A stretch of 64,000 bases of DNA from Parabacteroides gordonii MS-1 = DSM 23371 (GTDB lineage Bacteria; Bacteroidota; Bacteroidia; Bacteroidales; Tannerellaceae), in assembly GCF_000969825.1 (NCBI RefSeq), contig NZ_KQ033920.1, positions 1,167,672-1,231,671 of the forward strand, given 5' to 3'. Shown one piece after another: positions 1 through 8,869 of this stretch. The position numbers and the translations under genes were made by a program. Numbering within the stretch: position 1 is the first letter of the stretch; each line of letters begins with the position of its first letter. A model generated the notes under the pieces. The model searched no databases. It saw only the letters and a list, made by a program, of their open reading frames with translations, and had not been told where the DNA came from.

Positions 1-387
1 CGGCAATATCCGCACCTGCATATCCATGCCTTCGAGATACGCAAGGAATGCTGGAGACTGATGGAGGAGAACAGTTGCCGCCTGGGAGCTCCCGGCATCG
101 ACGTACATATCGGTGATTTCATGGAGGAAGAAGTATCCGACCTGCCTGCACCCGACGCTGTTTTCATCGGGGGACACGGAGGGAAATTAAAGGAGATCGT
201 TGCCAAAGTAGCCCGTTATCTGGCTCCCGACGGCCTACTGGTATTCAATTCCGTATCCGAAGAGAGCGAGAGGCTGTTTATCGATGCGGTGCAGGAAGCC
301 GGACTGAAACTGGATGATCCTTTACATATAACTGTCGGCGATTATAACCCGATAGTGATATTGAAGGCTTTTAAAGAAGCAAAATAA
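1..387 (+). CDS. cbiT: CbiT-type cobalt-precorrin C15-methyltransferase, C-terminal part (gene starts upstream)
   Basis: The frame is open from base 1, so only the last 128 codons are present. They form a SAM-dependent methyltransferase domain of the CbiT type, which methylates C15 and decarboxylates the ring C acetate in the anaerobic corrin pathway. Visible signatures are HAFEIRKECW, GAPGIDVHIGDF and FIGGHGGKLKEI. In Bacteroidales this domain is usually the second half of a CbiE-CbiT (CobL-like) fusion; the first half would lie outside the window, so the fusion is inferred. The gene ends 7 bases before the CbiG-CobM gene, consistent with one cobalamin operon. Confidence 0.85.
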   Translation, partial: RQYPHLHIHAFEIRKECWRLMEENSCRLGAPGIDVHIGDFMEEEVSDLPAPDAVFIGGHGGKLKEIVAKVARYLAPDGLLVFNSVSEESERLFIDAVQEAGLKLDDPLHITVGDYNPIVILKAFKEAK

Positions 388-394
388 AAGAACT

Positions 395-2239
395 ATGAAT
401 AAGCGAACTTTAGCCATTGTGGTGGTATCGGCCAGCAGCCTGCCACTGGCACGACAGATAAAAAAGCAGTTTCCCGATGCTGTTATTTACAGCAAGGAAT
501 CACAGGAAGAAACAGTCTTGATGGAGTCGATCGACAGCATTATGGGAGATCTTTTCCTGAAAGCGGAGGCCATCGTCTTTATCGGGGCGATGGGGATCTG
601 CGTCCGCTGCATCGCACCTTATGTGATGGACAAGCATACCGACCCGGCTGTCGTCTGCATTGACAGTACGGGTAAATATATCATCCCTGTCCTGTCGGGA
701 CATATCGGAGGGGCGAATGAACTCAGCACCGAACTGGCACAACTCCTGGGTGGCAACGCCATTGTGACGACCCAAAGCGACAACACGGGGTTGTGGGCGC
801 TCGATACGCTGGCCGAAAAGTTCGGCTGGTCTGTCGTGGCCGATGACCTGACCGACAACGAGAACGCGATGAATGCCTGTATCGCCGCATTCGTCAATAA
901 GAAACCGACGGCTTTGCTGCTCAATGTGCGCGACAAGGGTACGGATTATTTGGAAAGCTCTCTCCCCGCCCATGTGCAGCAATTCAATAAATTCTCGGAT
1001 ATACCGCTCGATCAGTTCGAATTGGTTATCACCGTAGGGCCGTTCATCTACGAGGCCGACGTGATGATGGTTTCCTACTTCCCGAAGGTCTTGCATATCG
1101 GTATCGGTTGCCGGAAAGATATAAAAGGCGATCCGGTGGAACTTCACCAGCATATCATCGGAACGCTGATCGACAACAACATCTGCCCGGAGTCGATCGT
1201 CGATATTTCATCCATCGACATCAAGAAGGACGAAGCGATGCTTGCCCTGCTGGCTTACGGCATTATGAACTGTCCGTTCAAGACCTATCCGGCAGAGATA
1301 TTGAACAAAATACCGGTTCCCAACCCGTCCCCCCGTGTAAAAGAGGCGACGGCATCGGCCAGCGTTTCCGAAGCCGCAGCCATTCACAGTGCCGGAGGCG
1401 GTTGGTTGCTACTGGAAAAACAAAAGGGAAGCTTGGGCGAAGGCAACGAATATACTTTCGCCGTGGCCATGGATAAATCCGTACGCCGCCAAGGACATAT
1501 CGAGATAGTCGGAGCCGGGCCGGGCGATCCGGAACTGGTTTCCATCCGCGGTCGCCGGATGCTGGAGAAGGCAGACCTGATCCTTTATGCCGGCAGCCTC
1601 GTTCCGAAAGAGCTGACTTACTGCGCCAAGCCGGGAGCTACCGTGCGCAGTTCGGCCGATATGAATCTCGATGAGCAGTTCGCCCTGATGAAAGAGTTTT
1701 ACGACAGGGGCAAGTTCATTGTCCGCCTACATACCGGCGATCCCTGTATCTACGGAGCGATACAGGAACAGATGAATTTCTTCGACCGGTACGATATGAG
1801 CTATCATATCACCCCGGGAATATCCTCTTTCCAGGCTGCCGCAGCCGCCTTGCGTTCGCAGTTCACCATCCCGGAAAAGGTACAGACAATCATCCTTACC
1901 CGTGGCGAAGGCCGTACGCCGATGCCCGAAAAAGAGCAGTTGCACAAACTGGCCGCCAGCCAGAGTACCATGTGTATCTACCTGAGTGCAGGCATAGCCG
2001 ACAAGGTGCAGGAAGAACTCCTGCAACACTACGCCCCCACTACACCGGTAGCCGCCTGCTACAAGCTGACATGGAAAGACGAGCGTATTTATCGCGGGGA
2101 ATTGAAAGACCTGGCTCAAATAGTGAAAGAAAACAACCTTACACTGACAACGCTGCTGGTTGTAGGGGATGCTATCGACAACCGCGAAGGCCTTTCCCGG
2201 TTGTATGCCGACGAGTTCAAACATCTGTTCCGCAAATAA
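395..2239 (+). CDS. cbiG-cobM: CbiG-CobM/CbiF fusion: cobalt-precorrin-5A hydrolase and precorrin-4 C11-methyltransferase
   Basis: A 614-residue two-enzyme fusion. Residues about 50-135 carry the CbiG N-terminal signatures (GAMGICVRCIAPY, SGHIGGANEL, TTQSDNTG). Residues about 233-360 are the CbiG C-terminal domain (HIGIGCRKDI). Residues about 366-610 are a tetrapyrrole methylase of the CobM/CbiF type, starting GHIEIVGAGPGDPEL. CbiF adds the C11 methyl to (cobalt-)precorrin-4, and CbiG opens the lactone of the product and releases acetaldehyde, so the fusion joins consecutive steps. CbiG marks the anaerobic, early-cobalt route. The start ATG at 395 follows the upstream gene by 7 bases. Confidence 0.9.
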   Translation: MNKRTLAIVVVSASSLPLARQIKKQFPDAVIYSKESQEETVLMESIDSIMGDLFLKAEAIVFIGAMGICVRCIAPYVMDKHTDPAVVCIDSTGKYIIPVLSGHIGGANELSTELAQLLGGNAIVTTQSDNTGLWALDTLAEKFGWSVVADDLTDNENAMNACIAAFVNKKPTALLLNVRDKGTDYLESSLPAHVQQFNKFSDIPLDQFELVITVGPFIYEADVMMVSYFPKVLHIGIGCRKDIKGDPVELHQHIIGTLIDNNICPESIVDISSIDIKKDEAMLALLAYGIMNCPFKTYPAEILNKIPVPNPSPRVKEATASASVSEAAAIHSAGGGWLLLEKQKGSLGEGNEYTFAVAMDKSVRRQGHIEIVGAGPGDPELVSIRGRRMLEKADLILYAGSLVPKELTYCAKPGATVRSSADMNLDEQFALMKEFYDRGKFIVRLHTGDPCIYGAIQEQMNFFDRYDMSYHITPGISSFQAAAAALRSQFTIPEKVQTIILTRGEGRTPMPEKEQLHKLAASQSTMCIYLSAGIADKVQEELLQHYAPTTPVAACYKLTWKDERIYRGELKDLAQIVKENNLTLTTLLVVGDAIDNREGLSRLYADEFKHLFRK

Positions 2240-2246
2240 CCGGACA

Positions 2247-4064
2247 ATGATACTGATACTGGGTGGAACAACGGAAGGACGCGCCGCCGTCCGCATAGCC
2301 GACGAAGGAAGTGCCCCTTATTTCTATTCGACAAAAGGGTCGCTTCAGGAGATAGACTGTGCGCACGGCATCCGCCTGACCGGTGGGATGGATGCTGCAT
2401 CTATGGAAACATGCTGCCGCGAAAACAATATCCGCCTGCTGATCGATGCCGCACATCCCTTTGCTTCCGCCCTGCACCGAACGGTAGCGGAAGTCGCCTC
2501 CTCCCTCCAACTGCCGGTTATCCGCTATGAGCGGCGTTATCCTCCGCGCAACAACGAGCTGATCTGGTGCGACGATTACCACGATGCCATCGACAAGTTA
2601 AACGAGCACGGCATCCGTAACCTGCTTGCCCTGACCGGAGTAAACACCATCGCCCCGCTCCGCCTCTGGTGGGAAAAGCATCCGGCATGGTTCCGCATCC
2701 TCGAACGCGAAGAGTCGCTTACCATCGCTATCCGGCAGGGTTTTCCCCCCGACCGACTGTGTTTCTATCGCGATGAAGAGGATGCCGGGGAGTTGATGGA
2801 TCAGCTTCAGCCGGATGCCGTCATCACGAAAGAAAGCGGACAGTCGGGATATTTCAACGAGAAAGTGGCTGCCGCCCGCAGCCGGTCTATTCCGGTGTTC
2901 GTTGTAAAACGTCCGGCATTGCCCGAAACATTCTATATCGTTTACGGGGAAGACGGATTGCGCAAGCAGATTGAACGGCTGCTACCCGAATTTTTCCCCT
3001 TGCATCATGGCTATACCACCGGCGCCTGTGCCACTGCTGCTGCTAAGGCTGCCTTACTAGCCCTACTAACGCGGAAAGAGCAAGCCGACTCTCCCATCAC
3101 CTTGCCCTCGGGTGAAATGATCACCTTGCCAATCGCCGATACCGCCTGGAACGATAACAGTGCCACCTGCGCAGTCGTCAAAGATGCCGGGGACGACCCG
3201 GACGTAACGAACGGTTGCCGGATCGTTGCTACGGTTGCTTTCTCTACGGATATTGCCCTGTCAGGCATCCGCTTTCTTGCCGGAAAAGGGGTCGGCACCG
3301 TTACCCTTCCGGGATTGGGTCTGGAAGTAGGCGGCCCGGCTATCAACGCCACTCCCCGAAAAATGATAACGGAAGAGCTGACTGCCGTCTTACAGGATTT
3401 CCGGCAGGAGAAGTCAGCCGGGTTAACCGTTACGATCTCCGTGCCCGGTGGAGAAGAGATTGCAGCCAGGACATTCAACCCGAAACTGGGTATCGTCGGC
3501 GGGATCTCCATTATCGGGACATCCGGCATCGTTCGCCCTTTCTCCACGGATGCGTTTATCGCCTCTATCCGCAAGGAAACGGAAGTTGCCAAAGCCATCG
3601 TCTGTACGACGCTGGTAATCAACTCCGGTGCCAAAAGCGAGCGATACCTGAAAGCCCGTTACCCCGAACTCCCTCCACAGGCATTCGTACATTACGGCAA
3701 CTTTATTGGCGAGACACTAAAGATAGCTTCATCGCTCGGCTTTCAGCAGGTTGTTATGGGTATAATGATCGGAAAAGCGGTTAAACTGGCCGAAGGTTTC
3801 CTCGATACACATAGTAAAAAGGTAGTGATGAATAAAGACTTCCTGAAGGAATTGGCCCGTCAATCCGGCTGTCCCGAAACGACCATCCAAAAGATCGACG
3901 GCATCACGCTGGCCCGGGAGTTATGGCAGTTGTTCCCCGTGGAAGAACAAGAAGCATTCTTCAATCTCTTATTGAAAAGATGCCATGAACATTGTACTCC
4001 ACTCCTGCCTAAAGGTGATTTATCTATCTTATTGATAACGGAAGAAGGAGTTATTTGGAAATAA
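2247..4064 (+). CDS. cobK-cbiD: CobK/CbiJ-CbiD fusion: precorrin-6A reductase and cobalt-precorrin-5B C1-methyltransferase
   Basis: A 605-residue fusion. Residues 1 to about 250 are precorrin-6A reductase, beginning MILILGGTTEGR, the NADPH-binding start of CobK/CbiJ. From about residue 252 the CbiD domain starts with HHGYTTGACATAAAKAAL and continues with a SVPGGEEIAARTFNPKLGI stretch typical of CbiD. I chose the ATG at 2247, 7 bases after the previous stop, because the conserved Rossmann start begins there; an earlier in-frame ATG would overlap the upstream gene. CbiD makes precorrin-6A and CobK reduces it, again consecutive steps. The 3' end overlaps the convergent ATPase gene by 14 bases. 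Confidence 0.9.
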   Translation: MILILGGTTEGRAAVRIADEGSAPYFYSTKGSLQEIDCAHGIRLTGGMDAASMETCCRENNIRLLIDAAHPFASALHRTVAEVASSLQLPVIRYERRYPPRNNELIWCDDYHDAIDKLNEHGIRNLLALTGVNTIAPLRLWWEKHPAWFRILEREESLTIAIRQGFPPDRLCFYRDEEDAGELMDQLQPDAVITKESGQSGYFNEKVAAARSRSIPVFVVKRPALPETFYIVYGEDGLRKQIERLLPEFFPLHHGYTTGACATAAAKAALLALLTRKEQADSPITLPSGEMITLPIADTAWNDNSATCAVVKDAGDDPDVTNGCRIVATVAFSTDIALSGIRFLAGKGVGTVTLPGLGLEVGGPAINATPRKMITEELTAVLQDFRQEKSAGLTVTISVPGGEEIAARTFNPKLGIVGGISIIGTSGIVRPFSTDAFIASIRKETEVAKAIVCTTLVINSGAKSERYLKARYPELPPQAFVHYGNFIGETLKIASSLGFQQVVMGIMIGKAVKLAEGFLDTHSKKVVMNKDFLKELARQSGCPETTIQKIDGITLARELWQLFPVEEQEAFFNLLLKRCHEHCTPLLPKGDLSILLITEEGVIWK

Positions 4065-5616
4065 CCAACCACTTTTCAATGTTGCGAGTCTTTGCGCTGA
4101 AATTCACACCGATACGGAACAACGTACGCGGGTCGGAAGCGAACGGAAGAGCATACCCCTTGTCTTCGATTTGTTGCAATGCCTCTTCTGCTGTACCGTC
4201 GAGTTTGAACTCCATGACATAGATAAAACGGTCGGTCTGCAAAATCAGATCTACACGACCTTCGGAGGTATGGTATTCCGCTTTTACATAGAAACCCAAC
4301 AGCTTAAAGACGATAAAGAGCACATTCTGGTAATGCAATTCCAGGTCACGAACCAACTCATAAGGCGTATCGGCAAAGAAGCTTTGCAGTCGCCGAAAGA
4401 AAGCATCATAATCGCCGTCATAAACCTCCCGGGCAAACTTCTTGATCTGGAAAGCAGTATCGACCTGGCTCACCGGAGTATAATAAGGTAGAAGATATTT
4501 GATAAACCCTTCTTCTACCTCTTTATTGGGAAATCCCAACCGATAGAGCCCGAAGGTTTTGTCGTACCCTTTGATCGTCAGATAACCGCTTTGATAGATT
4601 ACAGGTATGGGATTTCTCGAAATGGCATCGATGCTGTTCAAAACATCGGCATCCGTTTCTGTATGTGCCATCCGATAAAGGTCGTAATTTGATTTTTGCA
4701 ATAACTTTACCAGATAGGTTGGAGTACCGGTTTCGAACCAGTAATTATCGAATTGCCGGTATTTAAATGTATTGAGCAAGCTGAACGGGTTGTAGATTCC
4801 GGGAGAGTTTTCAACGAAGTGATAACCATCAAAACTCATTTTCAACTCTGTACAGGTTTCTTCATATGTTATACCGAGCACAGAAGCCAATGTATGAATA
4901 TCACCATCGAAATCACGATGTAATTCCTCTTCGCTGATACCACAAATAGCTACATATGGCCTTCTCATCGAAAGGTCGTCCAGATTATTTAAATCGCTGA
5001 ACACGCTCACTTTGCCAAACTTGGTCACGCCTGTGAGGAAAGCAAACTGGATATACCTGTCCATACTCTTCATCACTCCGTAAAAGGCTTTCAGGGTATT
5101 GCGGTATTCGTTTTGCAGCTCCTCATTGTCGATAGCTTGCAACATAGGTTTGTCGTATTCGTCAATCAGAATGACTACACGCCGTCCCGCCTGCATGCTG
5201 GCCCGTTCAATGACACCGGCAAACCGCAAAGCCTGGCCTTTTTCTGCCGGATCGGAACCATATAATTCTTCCCAGGCAGATAGCTTGCGGTTCAGCATGT
5301 CGTCCAAATCGCTTACCTGATCATATTTCGCGGCATTCAGGTCGAGATGAAACACCGGATAAGTCAGCCAATCTTTTTCCAACTGTTCGACAGCTAATCC
5401 TTCGAAGAGTTCTTTTTTACCTTTAAAATAAGCTTCAAATGTGGATATCAGGAGACTTTTACCAAAACGACGGGGACGGCTCAAGAAATAGTAGCTACCG
5501 GTTTTTACCAATCGATACATCAATTCGGTCTTATCTATATACAGATAACCTTCTTTTCTTATTTTCTCGAAATCCTGTATCCCTATCGGGTATTTTCTGG
5601 CATACATTGTTTCCAT
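4051..5616 (-). CDS. AAA-ATPase-like / PD-(D/E)XK nuclease-fold protein
   Basis: A 521-residue protein of the family with an AAA-ATPase-like domain (Pfam AAA-ATPase_like) followed by a PD-(D/E)XK nuclease-fold tail, common in many copies in Bacteroidales. The N-terminus has GIQDFEKIRKEGYLYIDKT and a Walker A-like SRPRRFGKS near residues 43-51. A Walker B-like VVILIDEYDKP sits near 148. The C-terminal GRVDLIL and VMEFKLDG strands (about 455-476) match the D...ExK nuclease core. The cellular role of this family is not established. It is convergent with, and overlaps by 14 bases, the cobK-cbiD gene. Confidence 0.85.
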   Translation of the reverse strand: METMYARKYPIGIQDFEKIRKEGYLYIDKTELMYRLVKTGSYYFLSRPRRFGKSLLISTFEAYFKGKKELFEGLAVEQLEKDWLTYPVFHLDLNAAKYDQVSDLDDMLNRKLSAWEELYGSDPAEKGQALRFAGVIERASMQAGRRVVILIDEYDKPMLQAIDNEELQNEYRNTLKAFYGVMKSMDRYIQFAFLTGVTKFGKVSVFSDLNNLDDLSMRRPYVAICGISEEELHRDFDGDIHTLASVLGITYEETCTELKMSFDGYHFVENSPGIYNPFSLLNTFKYRQFDNYWFETGTPTYLVKLLQKSNYDLYRMAHTETDADVLNSIDAISRNPIPVIYQSGYLTIKGYDKTFGLYRLGFPNKEVEEGFIKYLLPYYTPVSQVDTAFQIKKFAREVYDGDYDAFFRRLQSFFADTPYELVRDLELHYQNVLFIVFKLLGFYVKAEYHTSEGRVDLILQTDRFIYVMEFKLDGTAEEALQQIEDKGYALPFASDPRTLFRIGVNFSAKTRNIEKWLVISK

Positions 5617-5644
5617 ATATCCACGTGTTTAAAAAGTACAGATA

Positions 5645-5652
5645 CAAAGATA
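5645..5652 (-). promoter_or_regulatory. Bacteroidetes -7 box for the AAA-ATPase gene
   Basis: Read on the minus strand this is TATCTTTG, matching the TAnnTTTG -7 consensus, about 28 bases before the ATG at 5616. No clear -33 element was identified. Confidence 0.4.
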
Positions 5653-5787
5653 GAAATAATGTAGCAATTAAATACTCTTTCTTCATAGCCAAGATAATTT
5701 TATGGTTAAAGCCCATCATCATCTTAATAACGATGGGATAGTAATTGATAGTTCATATTTTGGCAGAAGTGAGTCTTTGATAATAGC

Positions 5788-5975
5788 GACTGATAGTAAC
5801 TGGCTCCCCTCTTGAGAGGGGGAAGGGGGTGTGTTATAATCCCGCCTATAAACGGGCCTTAATTAATAACACATTAATATATTTAAGCCATCCCTATGTT
5901 TTTTACCGGTTTTATTTACTGGCATTTACACACCCCCTACCCCCTCTCAAAGAGGGGAGCCGGTTACTATCAGTC
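5788..5975. repeat. Long imperfect inverted repeat in the 5.6-6.1 kb intergenic region
   Basis: The left arm (5788-5834) and right arm (5928-5975) are near-perfect reverse complements, containing ACTGATAGTAACTGGCTCCC and its mirror and a G-rich/C-rich core, with about 93 bases between them. The spacer has no gene. The arrangement resembles a non-coding, MITE-like or REP-like insertion sitting in the 449-base gap between the ATPase gene and the lipoprotein gene. No transposase is present and no target duplication was recognised. Confidence 0.7.
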
Positions 5976-6065
5976 ACTAATCAGATAGCTCAATTTTTTC
6001 TAGCTTCGGCATATTGGATCATTATTTTCTAAACATAATCCTATCAGGTATGTATTAGATTTCCT

Positions 6066-6743
6066 TTACTCCAAGCGTACCTCCTTACTCTGTATATAAG
6101 AAACATCCAGTTGCCCGCCGGCATTTCCATTGCTTTCCTGCAAAGGATGAGTCTTGGCACGACTGAGGGATAAGGTGGCTTTGGAAGCGGTCACCTGGTT
6201 ACCGAGCGTGATACTGATCGATTGGCTGCCTTTATCACGGTTGTAGAGGGTGGTCACTCCGCCATCGTATGAAATGGCAGCTTCCACCATTTCATCGTCC
6301 CCGACAGGATCGCCCTCCCAGGTCAGCGTGGTTGAAGTTTTACGGTTGATTGAAGTAAAAGACTCCGGGATGGCAATCGGCTTCACGTCTTTCAGGGTGG
6401 CTACATTCGTGAAAACGCTGTCCTTTGCCCGTGTAAAGACGAAAGTCATATCATCCAGTCCGGAGAATGAATAGGTGTAAAAGTAAACACCGACGTTGGC
6501 AAAGTTCGGGGTCTTGCCGTTAATCAGGATAGAGGCAGGGCCGTTCAATTTAATGTTTACTCCTGCGCTGTCGTACTTGTTGAAATTCGCTCCGACACGT
6601 GTCGTATTATTAGTGATATCGTAAGCGACACCCAGGTTTTGATAGAAAGGAACATCTGCTTCTATATCAGATGAGTCGTCACTGCTGCAAGCGGTAAATG
6701 CGGCAGCGGAAATCAGAATGGCGTATAAGAAATACTTTTTCAT
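6066..6743 (-). CDS. Predicted lipoprotein, function unknown
   Basis: 225 residues with a signal peptide ending in a lipobox (AAFTACS, Cys near residue 19), followed by an acidic/Ser run (SSDDSSD) typical of exported Bacteroidetes lipoproteins. The rest is beta-rich, with no catalytic motif I recognise. It lies 72 bases downstream of the importer ATPase gene on the same strand, so it may be the last gene of the cobalamin-controlled transcript. That would fit a B12-related surface protein, but this is inference from position only. Confidence 0.7.
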   Translation of the reverse strand: MKKYFLYAILISAAAFTACSSDDSSDIEADVPFYQNLGVAYDITNNTTRVGANFNKYDSAGVNIKLNGPASILINGKTPNFANVGVYFYTYSFSGLDDMTFVFTRAKDSVFTNVATLKDVKPIAIPESFTSINRKTSTTLTWEGDPVGDDEMVEAAISYDGGVTTLYNRDKGSQSISITLGNQVTASKATLSLSRAKTHPLQESNGNAGGQLDVSYIQSKEVRLE

Positions 6744-6815
6744 GTCGTTTGTTTTTAAAATTACTCCTATATAACAAACGAACAGGAAAAAGTTTAATCA
6801 GTTTAACATTATCTT

Positions 6816-7826
6816 TCAGGATTCCAGTTGCAGCAGCAGCTCTTCGATGGTTGCCGCACGCCGGATCTGCCCGTCAGAATCGTGGAGAACGAATGAAGTA
6901 GAGGACGGATCACCGGCGTCTATCCAACGCGCCGACTCGATCCCGCTATCCGCATGGATACCGTTCCGTTGAAGAGCCTTCCGTGCCATAGCATATTTCT
7001 GCCCCTCACCGACAAGGCGTATTTCGGATTTATACTGGTTGTTGATACGGAACAAGCCGGTTTCGGTATCGAAGATAATCCCCTTGCGGGAGAAGAAACC
7101 GCTCAGGTGCCCGCTCAGCGCCAGGTCTTCCGGAGTCCCGGTACTTATGCCTTTGTCGCGATCCATCAGCCAGATCTTATCGGCGATCTGGAGAGCCAGT
7201 TCGAGGTCGTGTGTAGAGAGGAAGATCGTTTTATCGGTGGTGCGGGTAAGTTGATGCAGAAGTTGCATGATCTCTACCTTGCTGGGGAAATCGAGGAAGG
7301 CGGTCGGCTCGTCCAGGTAGATCACTGGTGTTTCCTGTGCGAGGGCTTTCGCGATCATCACCTTTTGCCGCTCCCCGTCGGAGAGGGTGTGCACCATCCG
7401 GGAAGCCAGGTTTTCGATGCGGACGAGGGCGATCGCCTCTTCCACCACCCGCTTGTCTTCCTTTCCCAGGCGTCCCCAAAAGCCGGTGTACGGACTGCGC
7501 CCCATCTCTATGAGTTCCCGGACAGACATGTTACGGATGTCACACTTATCTGTCAGCACCACTCCCACTATAGTGCTAAGCTCCTTATCACTATAGTCCT
7601 GTATATCGTGACCCAGTAGTGCTATTTCGCCGGACAAACGGGGCTGAAAAGCGGAGAGCGTACGCAATAAAGTAGACTTTCCCACCCCGTTGGCACCCAG
7701 CAGGCAAGTTAATTCTCCACTGTATATCGTAGTGGTTATATTGCTTGCTACCAGCCTTGTATCATTCTTGGAACGATAGCCGATAGAAAGGTTGTTTATC
7801 CGGATAGTTGCCTCTTTCATACTCAT
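6816..7826 (-). CDS. btuD: ABC importer ATP-binding protein, BtuD/FecE family
   Basis: 336 residues. Walker A is GANGVGKSTLL (about 44-54), the ABC signature is LSDGERQKVMIAKAL, Walker B is VIYLDEPTAFLDF, and the switch His lies in STHDLEL. It powers uptake of cobalamin or a related chelate with the permease and binding protein encoded upstream; the ATG overlaps the permease stop by 4 bases. After the NTPase domain there is an extension of about 80 residues rich in charged residues, longer than E. coli BtuD. The B12 riboswitch ahead of the operon favours cobalamin over iron-siderophore as substrate. Confidence 0.85.
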   Translation of the reverse strand: MSMKEATIRINNLSIGYRSKNDTRLVASNITTTIYSGELTCLLGANGVGKSTLLRTLSAFQPRLSGEIALLGHDIQDYSDKELSTIVGVVLTDKCDIRNMSVRELIEMGRSPYTGFWGRLGKEDKRVVEEAIALVRIENLASRMVHTLSDGERQKVMIAKALAQETPVIYLDEPTAFLDFPSKVEIMQLLHQLTRTTDKTIFLSTHDLELALQIADKIWLMDRDKGISTGTPEDLALSGHLSGFFSRKGIIFDTETGLFRINNQYKSEIRLVGEGQKYAMARKALQRNGIHADSGIESARWIDAGDPSSTSFVLHDSDGQIRRAATIEELLLQLES

Positions 7827-8860
7827 TCGTTCAGTTCGTTTTTGCGTTTGCGGAATAATACGGATGCAACAACGGGAGCACCGACCAAGGCAGTAACCGA
7901 GTTGACGGGCAAGGCTCCTTCAAATCCCGGCATACGTGCAATCAGGTTACAGGCCAGCGCCAGGGCGGCACCGACAAACAGGACACCGGGCATCAGCACC
8001 CGGTGGTCGGATGTCTGGAAAATAGCCCGGCAGAGATGCGGCACAGCCAATCCCAGAAAGACGATCGGGCCGCAATAGGCGGTAACGATCGCGGTCAGGA
8101 CACCGGCAGAGGTGATGACGAGCAGGCGTGCCCGTTTAATATTCAGTCCCAGGTTGCGGGCATAGCCGTCACCGAGGAGCATCAGGTTCAATGTCTTTAT
8201 CAATAGGAACGAAAGAGGGATCAGGATCGCCATAATGATCACGAAAAGCATCATCTGATTACCCGAGACGCGCGAGAAACTCCCCAGTCCCCAGATGACA
8301 TAGGCCCGTATATCTTCTTCCACACTAAAGAATTTCAATACACCGATCACGGCATTTGCCACGTAGCCGATCATCACACCGATAATCAGCAGCGTCACAT
8401 TCCCTTTTACCTTCTGTGAGACATAGACGATCAGTGCCATGACAGACAAGGAACCGACTATCGCTGCAACAGACAAAGCGATCTCCCCCATAAAGCCGAG
8501 CTTGCTAAGCGCCACACCTCCCAGGCTTCCGCTCAGCAAAACGACAAAGGCCACTCCCATACTTGCACCGGAACTGATCCCCAGCACAGAGGGCCCGGCC
8601 AACGGGTTGCGGAAGACGGTTTGCATCTGAAGCCCGCTGATAGCCAATCCGGCTCCGGCAACCAGTGCTGTCAATGCTTGCGGGAAACGTGATTTCCAGA
8701 TAATATTCTGCCAGGTGACCGGTTCATCGCCATTGCCACATATAATATTCCAGACCGAGTTGAACGGGATGGATACGGAACCCAACACCAGATTAAGGAA
8801 CAGCAGTACAACGATCGAAACGACGACCAAAAGCATCAGGACAGTGTTAGAATACTTCAT
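7823..8860 (-). CDS. btuC: ABC importer permease, BtuC/FecCD family
   Basis: 345 residues, almost wholly hydrophobic with about ten membrane segments. It contains the FecCD-family stretch PLAGPSVLGISSGASMGVA and a GPIVFLGLAVPHLCRAIF loop, which in BtuC-type permeases couples to the ATPase. It forms the membrane channel for the btuF-btuC-btuD importer. The gene starts 9 bases after the binding-protein stop and overlaps the ATPase gene by 4 bases, so the three are one operon controlled by the upstream cobalamin riboswitch. Confidence 0.9.
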   Translation of the reverse strand: MKYSNTVLMLLVVVSIVVLLFLNLVLGSVSIPFNSVWNIICGNGDEPVTWQNIIWKSRFPQALTALVAGAGLAISGLQMQTVFRNPLAGPSVLGISSGASMGVAFVVLLSGSLGGVALSKLGFMGEIALSVAAIVGSLSVMALIVYVSQKVKGNVTLLIIGVMIGYVANAVIGVLKFFSVEEDIRAYVIWGLGSFSRVSGNQMMLFVIIMAILIPLSFLLIKTLNLMLLGDGYARNLGLNIKRARLLVITSAGVLTAIVTAYCGPIVFLGLAVPHLCRAIFQTSDHRVLMPGVLFVGAALALACNLIARMPGFEGALPVNSVTALVGAPVVASVLFRKRKNELNE

Positions 8861-8869
8861 CGGCCCTAT

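Noticed and set aside
500-1153. Long open frame on the minus strand within cbiG-cobM
   Set aside because: It is a codon-bias shadow of the plus-strand gene with no recognisable product.
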